From: Desulfuromonas versatilis
GTDB taxonomy: Bacteria > Desulfobacterota > Desulfuromonadia > Desulfuromonadales > NIT-T3
NCBI RefSeq assembly: GCF_019704135.1
Contig: NZ_AP024355.1
Location: 2,970,001-3,034,000 of the forward strand
Direction of reading: 5' to 3'
DNA: 64,000 bases
A model generated the notes under the pieces. That model did not search any database and was not told the DNA's origin. It saw nothing but the letters and a program-made list of their open reading frames with translations. A program made the translations under genes and the position numbers. Of this stretch, positions 44,447-53,916 are shown piece after piece. Numbering within the stretch: the first letter of the stretch is position 1; each line of letters opens with the position of its first letter.

Positions 44447-46894
44447 ATGCAACGCCTCTTTGTCCTTTGCCTAGTGCTTCTCGCCCTGGCCGCCCCGGCC
44501 GCTCTGGCCCAGCAGAACGAAACAGCGCAGCCGGCGCCCTCCGCTGAGGTCTCCTTCCCCGGCGTCGCGGAGATCGTCCCGCGCCTCGCCCAGCTGGGCG
44601 AAAGCGTCCTGCAGGCCGACTCCCGCATTGCCTCGCTGCAGGAGAACGCCGGTTTCGAAGGCCAGATCGCCGCAGCCCAGGAAAAGCAGCAGGAGCTGAA
44701 AAAGAAGATCACCGAGTACGGCGAAATGAGCACCTGGAGCAGCGACCGCCTGCTCGAGGTCAGGGGTCGGCTGCTCGAGCACCGCGCCACCCTGCGCAAG
44801 CTGCTCGACACCCTCTCCTCCCGGCTCGCCGAGCTGGAGGCCCTGCGCAAGGACTGGAGCTCGCGCAAAGAGTTCTGGGAAGGCTGGCACGAGGCGCTGA
44901 AGGGTTCCTCGATGCAGCCCCCGAAGGATTCCTTCCGCCAGGCCCGTGGGATGATCGAGGAGATCCTCGCCAGCACCGCGAAGACATCCACGCCCTTTGT
45001 CACCCTGCAGCAGGAGGTCACCACCCTGCAGACCGGCTCCGCGGAGATTCTCAACCAGCTGGAGACCACCCTGAGCAGCCAGCGCAAGGAGCTGTTCAAG
45101 AAGACCGCCCGCTCCCTGGCCAGCCCCGATTATTACCGGCAGTTCAACGCCGAGCTCTTCGAGCAGGTCACCCAGGGCATCTCCTCGGCCCAGGGCCGCG
45201 GCGTCGAGTTCCTCCAGGAGCAGGGGTGGATTCTCGGCCTGCAGCTGCTGCTGGCGGCGGGGTTGGGGGTCTTCATCATCCGCCATGGCCAGCGCGCCCA
45301 GGTGACCCAGGAGTGGCAGTTCATCCTCCGCCACCCCTTCGCCACCGGGGTCTTCGTGGCGATCAGTTCGCTGAGCTTTCTTTACACCACCCCGCCCGGG
45401 CTCTGGCGGCTGCTGCTCTGGAGCCTGGCGGCCTTCCCGGCGGCGGTGCTGATCTCGGGGCTGCTGCGCAACCCGCGCAAGATCTTCATGGTCAACCTGC
45501 TGGCCGCGCTGCTGATCCTCTCGCTGGCGCTGCAGATCATCTCGCTCCCCCAGCCCCTTTACCGCCTCTACCTGGCGATGCTCTCGCTGCTGGGGATCCC
45601 CCTGCTGCTGATCCTGGCCGGCGGCGACCGGCGCGCCAAGCAGGGGCGCTCCGACGGCTTCACCATGACCCTGCGCGGCGGCGCGGCGATCCTCGCCGTC
45701 TCCTTCGTCTCCCAGGCGGCCGGCTACACCAACCTCGCCTCGCGGCTGATCGAGGCCTCGGTGCAGACGGTCTTTCTCGGGCTGTTCGCCGCCATGGCGA
45801 TCCGCCTCGGGCTGGGCGGGATCGAGTTTTTCTGGCGCCAGGATTTCATCAAAGCCATCCCCTTTCTCCACCGCTTCGGCCATGAGCTGGAAAAGCGGCT
45901 CAAGGGGGTGCTGAAGATCCTGGTGATCGGCTACGCCCTGCTGCAGACGCTGGCGGTCTGGGGCTTCTACGACACCGCCGCCCAGGCCTGGAGCAACCTT
46001 CTGGAGATGGGCTTTTCCGTCGGCGAGAACAACTTCTCCATCCAGATGGTGCTGCTGGCTGCCATCGCCCTGTATCTCTCCCTGGTCGTCTCCAAGCTGC
46101 TCAGTGCGGTTCTCGAGTCCGAGTTCATCCCCCGCACCGGCATGGACCGGGGGATCGGCGACTCGATCCGCAAGCTGCTGCACTACGTCCTGGTGACCAT
46201 CGGCTTTCTGATCGCCATCGGCATCATGGGCATGGAGTTGAAGAACTTCGCGGTGCTCGCCGGCGCCTTCGGCATCGGTATCGGTTTCGGCCTGCAGAAC
46301 ATCGTCAACAATTTCGTCAGCGGCCTGATCCTGCTCTTCGAGCGCCCGGTCAAGGTCGGCGACACCGTGGTCCTGGGGACCGACTGGGGGACCGTGCAGA
46401 AGATCGGCCTGCGCTCGACCATCGTCGAGACCTTCGACCGCTCGGAGATCATCGTCCCCAACTCCCAGCTGATCTCCGACAAAGTGACCAACTGGACCCT
46501 GACCAGCACCATGGCCCGGGCCATCGTCCCGGTGGGCGTGGCCTACGGCACCGACCTGGACCGGGTGATGGAGATCCTCAAGGAGGCCGCCGCCCAGCAC
46601 CCCGAGGTGCTCAAGGACCCCGAACCCGCGGCGATCTTCATGGGTTTCGGCGAAAGCTCCCTCGACTTCGAACTGCGCGTCTGGCTGGCCGACGTGGGCC
46701 GCCGCCTGGGGGTGCGCAGCGACCTGGGCCGCTACATCGAAAAACGCTTCCGCGAGGCCGGGATCGAGATCCCCTTCCCCCAGCGCGACCTGCACCTGCG
46801 CTCGGTGGAACAGGGGATTCTCGAGCGGCAGGGTCCCCCCCTGCCCCGGGAGGCCGCCGGAGCGGCCGACCACCAGGCCCAGCCGGGGGCCTGA
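44447..46894 (+). CDS. Large MscS-family mechanosensitive channel (MscK-like)
   Basis: 815 residues. Signal peptide (cleavage near ALAQ), a periplasmic coiled-coil domain (about residues 30-260), about ten membrane helices, then the MscS core: pore helix VLAGAFGIGIGFGLQNIVNN, beta domain LFERPVKVGDTVVLGTDWGTVQKIGLRSTI and the C-terminal alpha/beta domain ending FPQRDLHLRS. It opens under membrane tension to release osmolytes. GGAGGG precedes the ATG at 44447. The size and periplasmic domain resemble MscK/MscM rather than MscS (286 residues). Confidence 0.92.
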   Translation: MQRLFVLCLVLLALAAPAALAQQNETAQPAPSAEVSFPGVAEIVPRLAQLGESVLQADSRIASLQENAGFEGQIAAAQEKQQELKKKITEYGEMSTWSSDRLLEVRGRLLEHRATLRKLLDTLSSRLAELEALRKDWSSRKEFWEGWHEALKGSSMQPPKDSFRQARGMIEEILASTAKTSTPFVTLQQEVTTLQTGSAEILNQLETTLSSQRKELFKKTARSLASPDYYRQFNAELFEQVTQGISSAQGRGVEFLQEQGWILGLQLLLAAGLGVFIIRHGQRAQVTQEWQFILRHPFATGVFVAISSLSFLYTTPPGLWRLLLWSLAAFPAAVLISGLLRNPRKIFMVNLLAALLILSLALQIISLPQPLYRLYLAMLSLLGIPLLLILAGGDRRAKQGRSDGFTMTLRGGAAILAVSFVSQAAGYTNLASRLIEASVQTVFLGLFAAMAIRLGLGGIEFFWRQDFIKAIPFLHRFGHELEKRLKGVLKILVIGYALLQTLAVWGFYDTAAQAWSNLLEMGFSVGENNFSIQMVLLAAIALYLSLVVSKLLSAVLESEFIPRTGMDRGIGDSIRKLLHYVLVTIGFLIAIGIMGMELKNFAVLAGAFGIGIGFGLQNIVNNFVSGLILLFERPVKVGDTVVLGTDWGTVQKIGLRSTIVETFDRSEIIVPNSQLISDKVTNWTLTSTMARAIVPVGVAYGTDLDRVMEILKEAAAQHPEVLKDPEPAAIFMGFGESSLDFELRVWLADVGRRLGVRSDLGRYIEKRFREAGIEIPFPQRDLHLRSVEQGILERQGPPLPREAAGAADHQAQPGA

Positions 46895-47437
46895 TCCGGC
46901 GGAGCGGAAGCTTCACCTTCTCGCCCCAAAGAGGCATTGAACCTGGGAGGCCGTTTTTTTTCGGACCGGTTTACAAGCGACGTCCGTTTGGCAAGCGCAG
47001 TTTCTGGTGCTTAGTTGTTATAAGAAGCGCATTCGCAAGAACTTGACCGCCTGGAAACCTGAGCGGTGCCTTTTAATAGGTGACCCTTTGTCTCCTGCTG
47101 GATTATCGGAACCGGCATAAGTTATCATTTCACATATGCATCCCCACCTTGCCCCTCCGGTGGAACTGGAAAAGCCGGACCGCGGTGGCAAGATTGACCT
47201 GCAACCATTTTGCAACGGTGGCTTGCTGTCGGATGCTTCCCAGTAAGTTCAGGCCTGCTGCCCAGGCAATCATTTAACCCCGATCGGCCTGAGGTCTGTC
47301 CCTCAGCCCTTGATCCCTGGCGGATTGAAATCTCTGCCGCCTTGAAATTTTTTTTTCCAGCAATCATTGCGGAAATGTACCCAGAGGCAGACAGGTAACC
47401 ACCTTGCAAATCAATCTGGACAGGATAATTTTTCGCC
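46895..47437. other. Intergenic region, lower GC, no gene recognised
   Basis: About 540 bp with markedly more A+T than the flanks. T8 at about 46954-46961 and T9 near 47348 are present without good hairpins. TTGCAA (47404-47409) and GATAAT (47424-47429), only 14 bp apart, precede the stress-protein gene. Frames on either strand lack ribosome sites and family resemblance. Possibly the edge of a transferred segment. Confidence 0.45.
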
Positions 47438-48319
47438 ATGACAAAAATTAACCAAGTACTGGCCGCGACCGATTTTTCTGAACCGGCACGGGTCGCCATG
47501 AAGCGAGCAATATCGATATGCCAGGGGCATGGCGCACACCTTGAGGCAGTGCACGTCATCGAGGAATTGCCCCCCGCGGAGTTGTTGTCCCTGGAACGGA
47601 GCCAGGAAATCTCCAGGCACCAACTTCTGGAAGAATTGGAGAAAACCGGCTCTGGTGGAGTCGAAGGCAATTGCCGGGTAGAGACGGGCAAGGTCTTTGT
47701 CTCCATCATTCGCAGCGCGCGAGAGATACCGGCAGACCTTATTGTTGTCGGCGCCCACCACAACCCCTCGTTTCGGGACCACTTTCTAGGCACGACAGCT
47801 GAAAAATTGGTTCGCAAGTCTCCGATACCGGTTTTGGTGACCAAGCAGCCGCCTAAAAGCCCATACAAGCGAATTCTGGTGCCGATCGACTTCTCGGATG
47901 CTTCCATGGACGCATTGAACATGGCCCTTGCTTTGGCGCCCCAAGCCAGTGTCGAACTGCTTCATGTTTACAGCTTTTGGGGGGAAGGACGCTTGAGCAT
48001 GGCCGCTTATGGAAAGGATGTTCTGGAGCAATATCGACAGGAGGCCCAGAAAATGGCGAAATCTTCGATGAAAAAATTTGTCGAGGAGAATGACATCGCC
48101 TTACCTCCATTCAGTCAACATTTGCGCCAAGGCCATGCCGCATCCGAGATTATCAAGTTTGCCAAGGAACTGGATGTCGAATTGATCGTGATGGGGACCA
48201 CCGGGCGTTCGGGGCTCCGGCAAGTGTTGGTGGGCAGCGTGACAGAACATGTATTGCGTGCTGGCCCCTGTGATATTCTCACGGTCAGGTCGCCAGAGTT
48301 TCAATTCGAGCTCCCCTGA
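47438..48319 (+). CDS. Tandem-domain universal stress protein
   Basis: 293 residues made of two UspA domains: residues 1-138 (VLAATDFSEPARVAMKRA ... DLIVVGAHHNPSFRDHFLGT) and 145-285 (ILVPIDFSDASMDALNMALA ... LIVMGTTGRSGLRQVLVGS). The second keeps the ATP-binding pattern G-2x-G-9x-GS (GTTGRSGLRQVLVGS); the first has lost it. USPs help survival in starvation or oxidative stress. There is no Shine-Dalgarno; GATAAT ends 8 nt before the ATG, so the mRNA may be leaderless. Codon use is more AT-rich than neighbours. It precedes a cation/proton antiporter, a frequent pairing. Confidence 0.9.
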   Translation: MTKINQVLAATDFSEPARVAMKRAISICQGHGAHLEAVHVIEELPPAELLSLERSQEISRHQLLEELEKTGSGGVEGNCRVETGKVFVSIIRSAREIPADLIVVGAHHNPSFRDHFLGTTAEKLVRKSPIPVLVTKQPPKSPYKRILVPIDFSDASMDALNMALALAPQASVELLHVYSFWGEGRLSMAAYGKDVLEQYRQEAQKMAKSSMKKFVEENDIALPPFSQHLRQGHAASEIIKFAKELDVELIVMGTTGRSGLRQVLVGSVTEHVLRAGPCDILTVRSPEFQFELP

Positions 48320-48417
48320 AGCGCCATCCTGGCGAAGGCGTCTTGGTGCCCTACCTGACGGGTGCCGCTATTAATACTGGCAGCCCTTCTAAAAAAACCA
48401 CCTGCTATTGGAACATT

Positions 48418-50715
48418 ATGGACGGCATCTCCTTCATACAAGATCTTGCCATTGTCCTGCTCGGCGCCGGCATCGCCGGGGTTTTGTGCAAGCGCATCGG
48501 CCTGTCGGTGATCGTCGGCTACCTGGTCGCCGGGATCATCATCGGTCCCCACACTCCGCCATTTTCTTACGTCCGCGATATCGAGCGCATCCAGACGCTC
48601 TCCCAACTCGGGTTGGTCTTCCTGATGTTCGGCATCGGCTTGGGACTGAGTCTCACGCGACTGCAAAAGATGGGGTTGTCGACTTTGGTTGCGACGGGCC
48701 TCGGTGCCTTCCTGGTGCTCAACCTGACGCAACTGCTGGGGAAGGTCGCCGGCTGGGAAGCGGAGAAAAGCCTCTTCGTCGCCGCAATGTTCATGGTTTC
48801 CAGTTCAGCCGTCATCGCCAAGATCATCAAGGAATTGAACCTCCTCCACGAGCGCTCCGGCCAACTGGCCCTGGGGGTTACGGTGCTCGAGGACATCGTC
48901 GCGGTGGTCATGCTTGCCGTTCTCGGCGCCCAGGTTGCCTCCGCCGAAGCGGGCTCCCCGGCCATCGGGACGCTTCTGGTCGGACTGCTTGCCTTCGTCG
49001 TGCTGCTGGGCATCACCTGCCTCCTCATTATTCCCCGACTCCTGCAGCGCCTTGACGGCAAAGCCGATCCCGAGCTGCAGACGATCATTGTGGCCGGCGT
49101 CCTGTTTTTTGTTGCGCTTACCGCTGTGAAGTCGGGTTACTCTCTCGCCCTTGGCGCCTTTCTCCTTGGCGCCATTGTCGCCGAGATGCCGCAGCGCGGC
49201 GGTGTGGAGAAATCGTTCGCCGGCATGCGCGATATTTTCAGCAGCGTCTTCTTCGTCTCCATCGGGATGATGATCGAGGTGAAGCTGATGCTGGGAGTCT
49301 GGTTCTGGATCCTGGCCCTGACCGTCTTTACGATGGCGGCCCGCGCCCTTTCCACGGGCCTTGCCCTGATGGTTGTCGGCACGCCCCCCCGTGAGGCACG
49401 CCGGGCTGGCCTCGCCCTGATGCCCCTTGGAGAGTTCACCTTCGTTATCGCCGGGCTGGGGGTGGGAGCGCAGGTGCTGCCGCCCGAATTCTATTCCGTC
49501 GCGGTCGGCGTCTCCATTCTCACCGTGCTGCTGACTCCGCTGATTAACCGCTGGGCCGAGCCGCTCCTGGTGAAAATCGAAAGGGCTGAGCCGCGCTTGT
49601 TTCACCGCGCCCTGGCGATCTATCACAATTGGCTGGCTCAACTCGCCTGCGCGCATGCAGGGCGCGTTTGGTGGCAATTGAGCAAGAAACGCCTGGCACA
49701 GGTTGCCCTGGAGATGCTCTTCATCACCGGACTGCTCATTTTCTCCGAGCGACTGCTGGGGGCATTTCTGCAGAGTCCCCTCGCGGTGACGTGGAGACCC
49801 GAAACGGCGGGGCTTCTCTTTTGGGCGGCGATCGGGATCATGGTGCTGTTCCCTCTCATTGCTATCTGGCGCAACCTCGCTGCGACGGCGATGATTTTCG
49901 CCGAACTGGCCACCAAGCGCAGCCGGGTTCCCGGCCCCCTGGTCGAGAATTGCCTCAAGGGTCTGAACGCCGTTGGCCTTGGATATTGGCTCGCCTATAT
50001 CCTGCCCTACGAGTCCCTGCCGCGTTGGGCATGGATCGTCATCGCGGTGGTGCTGGTCCTCATTTTCTGTATTTTCTACCGGCGCCTCATCAAACTGCAC
50101 AGCCGTTGGCAGAGCGATCTTCGGGACGTCTTTGCCGAGGTCAAACACCTTGAAGCTTCGCCAGCCACGCCCTGGCTGGAAAAAACCGGGTCCTGGGGCC
50201 TTAGCGTCCAGGAGTTTCTGGTGCCGGCGCGGGCGGCCTGTGTTGGTCGCAGCATCGCCGATTTGCGGGTACGCTCAGAGTTCGGCTGCACCATTGTGGA
50301 AATCGATCGGCAGGGGTATGCGATCATCGCACCCGAGTCGACGCAAGCAATCTATCCGGGAGACCGACTGCTCCTGCTCGGAAGGCCCGAGCAGATCGCC
50401 GCTGCGCGAACCGGGCTCGGCCAGCTACAAGAAGCGGAGGGGTTTTCCAATTTCGACCAAGCCCGTCTGGAGAGAATTGTGGTCCCCCCCGGACCGCACC
50501 AGGGCGGCTCCCTCGCAGATCTGCAAATCCGGCGGCAGACAGGGGTGCTGGTGGTCGGCATCGAGCGGTCCGGCGAGAGGATTGAAAACCCGGAGGGAGG
50601 TCAAATCATTGACGAGGGAGACGAATTGCTCGTTCTCGGAACGCCTGAACAGGTCCGTCATTTCAAGCGATGGTTTACGGATTTCCAATGGCCCCAGGCT
50701 ACCCAGGGCGGGTGA
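48418..50715 (+). CDS. CPA2-family cation:proton antiporter with two RCK_C domains
   Basis: 765 residues. About 12 N-terminal membrane helices of the Na+/H+ exchanger fold (GYLVAGIIIGPHTPPFSYV, MFMVSSSAVIAKIIKEL, LALGVTVLEDIVAVVMLAVL), a second membrane block near 440-560, and two cytosolic TrkA_C/RCK_C domains (about 615-675 and 685-755; APESTQAIYPGDRLLLLG, IIDEGDELLVLGTPEQV). No nucleotide-binding RCK_N domain is seen, unlike KefB/KefC, so regulation by NAD(H) or glutathione adducts is unlikely. The ribosome site at the ATG is poor. Probable K+ or Na+ efflux. Confidence 0.88.
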   Translation: MDGISFIQDLAIVLLGAGIAGVLCKRIGLSVIVGYLVAGIIIGPHTPPFSYVRDIERIQTLSQLGLVFLMFGIGLGLSLTRLQKMGLSTLVATGLGAFLVLNLTQLLGKVAGWEAEKSLFVAAMFMVSSSAVIAKIIKELNLLHERSGQLALGVTVLEDIVAVVMLAVLGAQVASAEAGSPAIGTLLVGLLAFVVLLGITCLLIIPRLLQRLDGKADPELQTIIVAGVLFFVALTAVKSGYSLALGAFLLGAIVAEMPQRGGVEKSFAGMRDIFSSVFFVSIGMMIEVKLMLGVWFWILALTVFTMAARALSTGLALMVVGTPPREARRAGLALMPLGEFTFVIAGLGVGAQVLPPEFYSVAVGVSILTVLLTPLINRWAEPLLVKIERAEPRLFHRALAIYHNWLAQLACAHAGRVWWQLSKKRLAQVALEMLFITGLLIFSERLLGAFLQSPLAVTWRPETAGLLFWAAIGIMVLFPLIAIWRNLAATAMIFAELATKRSRVPGPLVENCLKGLNAVGLGYWLAYILPYESLPRWAWIVIAVVLVLIFCIFYRRLIKLHSRWQSDLRDVFAEVKHLEASPATPWLEKTGSWGLSVQEFLVPARAACVGRSIADLRVRSEFGCTIVEIDRQGYAIIAPESTQAIYPGDRLLLLGRPEQIAAARTGLGQLQEAEGFSNFDQARLERIVVPPGPHQGGSLADLQIRRQTGVLVVGIERSGERIENPEGGQIIDEGDELLVLGTPEQVRHFKRWFTDFQWPQATQGG

Positions 50716-50783
50716 TGACCCGTCTTCCTTGAGTCGGGGGAAGGCTGTCGAAAAAGGAAGCTGACGCACCGAGCTGTATACAT

Positions 50784-50812
50784 TTGCCTTAACCCTGCCT
50801 CGCCGTTACAAT
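50784..50812 (+). promoter_or_regulatory. Sigma-70 promoter of YqhA-like gene
   Basis: TTGCCT (50784-50789) and TACAAT (50807-50812), 17 bp apart, 44 bp before the ATG. Confidence 0.55.
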
Positions 50813-50856
50813 CCCGCCACCCGAAAAAATACCATCCTCTCAAGGAGTCTCCCCCC

Positions 50857-51360
50857 ATGGTCAAAGATGTCCTCGGCCGAAGCCGCTACCTCATCCTCAT
50901 CCTCATCGCCGTCGCCGGCGCCTTCCTCGCGGCTACCGCCCTGCTGGTCTACGGCGGCATCGAAGTCATCGTTCTGATCAAGCAGACGATCACCTACGGC
51001 GAGGTCTCGCCGAAGGGGGCGAAGGCTCTGGCGCTGGCCTTCATCGAGATGGTCGACCTCTTTTTGCTCGGCACCGTCTTCTACATTGTCGCCCTCGGCC
51101 TCTATGAGCTCTTCATTGACGACACCCTGGTCCTGCCGCACTGGCTGGAGATCCACGACCTGGACGGGCTGAAGAACAAGCTTGTCGGGGTGGTGATCGT
51201 CGTGCTGGCAGTCACCTTTCTCGGCCAGGTGGTGACCTGGGACGGCGTGCGCGACCTCTTCGGCTTTGGTGCCGGCATCGCCCTGGTCATCGCGGCGTTG
51301 ACCTGGTTTCTGGGCAGCAAGGGGAAAAAAGGTGGAGGGGCCGGCGAAGCCGGCGGCTGA
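50857..51360 (+). CDS. YqhA/UPF0114 family membrane protein
   Basis: 167 residues, about four membrane helices: YLILILIAVAGAFLAATALL, MVDLFLLGTVFYIVALGLYE, VGVVIVVLAVTFLGQVVTW and FGFGAGIALVIAALTWFLG. The central FIEMVDLFLLGTVFYIVALG with GLYELFIDD is the UPF0114 signature. Function unknown. AAGGAG is 9 nt upstream of the ATG, and a good promoter precedes. The C-terminus is a short Lys/Gly-rich tail. Confidence 0.88.
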   Translation: MVKDVLGRSRYLILILIAVAGAFLAATALLVYGGIEVIVLIKQTITYGEVSPKGAKALALAFIEMVDLFLLGTVFYIVALGLYELFIDDTLVLPHWLEIHDLDGLKNKLVGVVIVVLAVTFLGQVVTWDGVRDLFGFGAGIALVIAALTWFLGSKGKKGGGAGEAGG

Positions 51361-51382
51361 GCCAGGGGGGGCACGGAATGGG

Positions 51383-51429
51383 GGGGGACAATACCAATTT
51401 CGATGTGAAAATCAGGTATTATGTCCCCC
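51383..51429. repeat. Inverted repeat with GGGGGACA/TGTCCCCC ends
   Basis: GGGGGACAATACC (51383-51395) and GGTATTATGTCCCCC (51415-51429) are near-perfect complements with a 19-nt loop; a further TTGTCCCCC follows. It lies between convergent genes and resembles REP palindromes mobilised by Y1 (IS200-like) transposases, but no transposase is present. It may act as a bidirectional terminator. Confidence 0.6.
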
Positions 51430-51476
51430 TATTTGTCCCCCTGTTTGCGGAGAACTTCTCCCCTCCCCCTAGCCGT

Positions 51477-51986
51477 TCAGGCACAAACCGAAAAAGCCGG
51501 GTGGTAATCCACCGCCCCCTGCACAGGGTCCTGCGTAAATGAAAGGGCCAGGAAATACTCGGGCGGAACACCCGCAAGGGTCAGCCCTTTCTTCTCTTCA
51601 AAACCAAAACGGCCATAGTATCCCGGCTCCCCGAGCAGCACACATCCCTTCGCACCGAGAAGCCGCAGCCGCTCCAGAGCGTCCTGGACCAACCTGCCGC
51701 CAACCCCCTGCCCCTGGTAAAGGGGGAGCACGGAAACCGGCGCCAGGCCGAACCAGTCGCAAGCCCTGCCGTCGATCGTCACCGGAGATAGAGCGATATG
51801 CCCTACGATCTGCCCGCGCAGAACGGCGACCAGAGAGAGAGTCAGGGCGCCCGCCGCTCGCAGGGCGTCGACCAGGAGATGCTCCGTCTGATTGCTGTGG
51901 GGATGTTCCTGAAAGGCTCCGGCGACCACTTTTCGGATGACATCGATATCGGAAGGTTCTTCCGGGCGAATCTGCAGGTTGTCCAT
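51477..51986 (-). CDS. GNAT-family N-acetyltransferase (YhbS-like)
   Basis: 169 residues. IRPEEPSDIDVIRKVVAGAF at the N-terminus, VGHIALSPVTI, GLAPVSVLPLYQGQGVGGRLVQDAL with the acetyl-CoA loop QGQGVGG, and VLLGEPGYYGRFGFE. The last block is typical of YhbS-type acetyltransferases. It would transfer acetyl from acetyl-CoA to an unknown amine. GAGG is 6 nt before the ATG at 51986. Confidence 0.88.
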   Translation of the reverse strand: MDNLQIRPEEPSDIDVIRKVVAGAFQEHPHSNQTEHLLVDALRAAGALTLSLVAVLRGQIVGHIALSPVTIDGRACDWFGLAPVSVLPLYQGQGVGGRLVQDALERLRLLGAKGCVLLGEPGYYGRFGFEEKKGLTLAGVPPEYFLALSFTQDPVQGAVDYHPAFSVCA

Positions 51987-52080
51987 GACGTCCTCTTGGC
52001 TGAGCGCACCCCTGGCGGAAGCTGTTTTATGGGGGGTAACCGGCAATGTATCACCGGATCGCGGGGCTGCCGGGAATTTT

Positions 52081-52902
52081 TCAGGGGTGCGCCAAGAATC
52101 CGCGAATCGCAGCCACCAGCGCCCCCGGGTTTTCCTCGATGACCAGGTGACCGGCCTCCGCAATCGTCTGCAGAGCCGCTCCCGGAATCATGCTTTTAAG
52201 GGCTTCGCCTTGTTCCGCGGGAATCCAGCGATCCTCCCGTCCCCACAGGATCAACACCGGCCGGGAGATGTTGCCATAGAGCGGCTGGACCTCGTCGGTG
52301 TAGGCGGAATCGGCCTGGGCGATCTGCCGGTAGAAGGCCGCTTGTCCGCCGCCGTCCTGCCAGAAGGAGACCATCCGGCTCAAAACCTCATCGGCGATGG
52401 GCTTGAAGGCCGCCGTCTGGATGTAGGCCCGAACGATGGCCTCGTGAATGTAATGGGGAACGCCGGCGAAGGCGGCTTCATGTTGCTGCACGTGCCTGAA
52501 AAAGGGCGATCCCCAGGGCGAGATGGCGACGGGATCGATAAGCACGATCTTCTTGAAATCGCATCCATCGAGCAGGTGGGCCCTGAGCAGGGTCGCCCCG
52601 CCGAAATCATGGCCGATGATCGCAGGCGTTTCCAGCTTCCAAAAATCCAGAAGCCCCGCGAGCACCTGGTTCTGAATGCCCAGCGAGACATCGCCGGGTG
52701 ATTGGTCCGATTGGCCGTAACCGAGCAGGTCGTAATAGTAAACCCTGAAGTCTTCCGCCAGCGCCGCAATGAGATGACGAAAATTGAAGGACGACCAGGG
52801 CGTGCCATGCACCAGGACCAGCGGCGGCCCCTCCCCCCGGATGCCGTAGCGCACCCTGCGCCCCTGAAAATCGAAAGACTCCGGCAAGCTCCATTCGCTC
52901 AT
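52081..52902 (-). CDS. Alpha/beta hydrolase with Asp nucleophile (epoxide hydrolase/dehalogenase-like)
   Basis: 273 residues. Oxyanion motif LVHGTPWSSFNFRH, nucleophile elbow IIGHDFGGATLL with Asp where esterases have Ser, acid region ILWGREDRWIP and catalytic His in AEAGHLVIEENP. An Asp nucleophile is the rule in epoxide hydrolases and haloalkane dehalogenases, which form an alkyl-enzyme ester. The cap domain has Trp and Tyr residues (SFWQDGG, AYTDEVQPLYG) that could bind halide or activate an epoxide. The true substrate is unknown. Confidence 0.82.
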   Translation of the reverse strand: MSEWSLPESFDFQGRRVRYGIRGEGPPLVLVHGTPWSSFNFRHLIAALAEDFRVYYYDLLGYGQSDQSPGDVSLGIQNQVLAGLLDFWKLETPAIIGHDFGGATLLRAHLLDGCDFKKIVLIDPVAISPWGSPFFRHVQQHEAAFAGVPHYIHEAIVRAYIQTAAFKPIADEVLSRMVSFWQDGGGQAAFYRQIAQADSAYTDEVQPLYGNISRPVLILWGREDRWIPAEQGEALKSMIPGAALQTIAEAGHLVIEENPGALVAAIRGFLAHP

Positions 52903-52935
52903 GAAATCCGCTCCCAGGGCGGGGAGCCCCCGCCC

Positions 52936-53916
52936 CTACTCGACACTCACCACGCCAACCTTGTTCACCCCGCTGCAGGCAAGATAGAGATCCCCCTGCG
53001 GCGTCGCCACCATGTGGCGCACCACCCCGCCGCCCGAGGGAATCGCCCAGGAAGCGAACTTCCCGGTGCGGGGATCGAAGCGGACGATGGTGTTCGGGTC
53101 GGCGCCCGATTCGCTGTACCAGAGCATCCCGTCCGGAGTGGAAGCCATGCCGTAGGGCGCGCCCCTGCCGCCGGCCGGCGAGGGCCATTCGCTGACCTTC
53201 CCGGTGTTCGGGTCCAGGCGCCCCAGGTAGCCGCGGGCGTAGTCGGTGTACCAGATCAGGTCGTCGGGGGTGACGGCGATGCGCCGCGGCCTTGCCCCCT
53301 CGGGCAGGAGGTATTCGGTGACCGCCAGGGTGTCGGGGTCGATGCGCCCGATCTTGTTGGTCCCGAATTCGCAGAAGAAGGGGACGCCCCGGGAGTCCAC
53401 CACGATGCCGTAGGGCCGGGAGCCGGGGGTGGGAGAGGAGCGAAGATCAATTTTGCCGGTGGCCGGGTCGAGCCTGCCGACGAAGTTGCCGCGCTGGATA
53501 GTGAACCAGAGAATCCCTTTGGCATCGAAGATCAGGGTGTGCGGGTCACCGGCCGCGGGGTCGGGCATGGGGTATTCTCTCACCTGGCCGCTGCGCGGGT
53601 CGAGTTTGCCGATATAGCCCTTGGCGTTGGCGGTGAACCAGATGTTCCCTTGCCGGTCCGCCACCAGCCCGTGAGGGCCCGAATCGGGGGTGGGTAGAGG
53701 GTACTCGCGGATCTCGCCGCTGGCGAGGTCGAGCCGGCCGAGGTGATTGGCCTGCATCCCCGTGTACCAGAGAGCGCCGTCGGGAGCCACGGCCGGATCA
53801 TGGGGAAACGCCCGGGCCGTCGGGAGAGCCCATTCCCGGATTTGCACCTCCGCCGCCAACAGGTGCGGGCAGTTCAGCCCCAGAATCAAAACCACGAGCA
53901 GCAATTGCCTGATCAT
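52936..53916 (-). CDS. Secreted Vgb-like beta-propeller protein
   Basis: 326 residues with a signal peptide (LLLVVLILGLNCPHLLAAE). About seven blades follow, each with the pattern xxPxGIAVxxDGxxWFTxxxxxxIGRLDPxTGKxxEYPLP, as in virginiamycin B lyase (streptogramin lyase). The streptogramin-lyase catalytic His/Glu set is not obvious here, so antibiotic resistance should not be assumed; many such exported proteins are of unknown function. TATAAT on the minus strand (53970-53975) lies 54 nt upstream. Confidence 0.82.
   Translation of the reverse strand: MIRQLLLVVLILGLNCPHLLAAEVQIREWALPTARAFPHDPAVAPDGALWYTGMQANHLGRLDLASGEIREYPLPTPDSGPHGLVADRQGNIWFTANAKGYIGKLDPRSGQVREYPMPDPAAGDPHTLIFDAKGILWFTIQRGNFVGRLDPATGKIDLRSSPTPGSRPYGIVVDSRGVPFFCEFGTNKIGRIDPDTLAVTEYLLPEGARPRRIAVTPDDLIWYTDYARGYLGRLDPNTGKVSEWPSPAGGRGAPYGMASTPDGMLWYSESGADPNTIVRFDPRTGKFASWAIPSGGGVVRHMVATPQGDLYLACSGVNKVGVVSVE

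Noticed and set aside
52936-53916. Calling the propeller protein a streptogramin resistance enzyme
   Set aside because: Only the fold pattern matches; catalytic residues of virginiamycin B lyase are not evident and the protein is exported.
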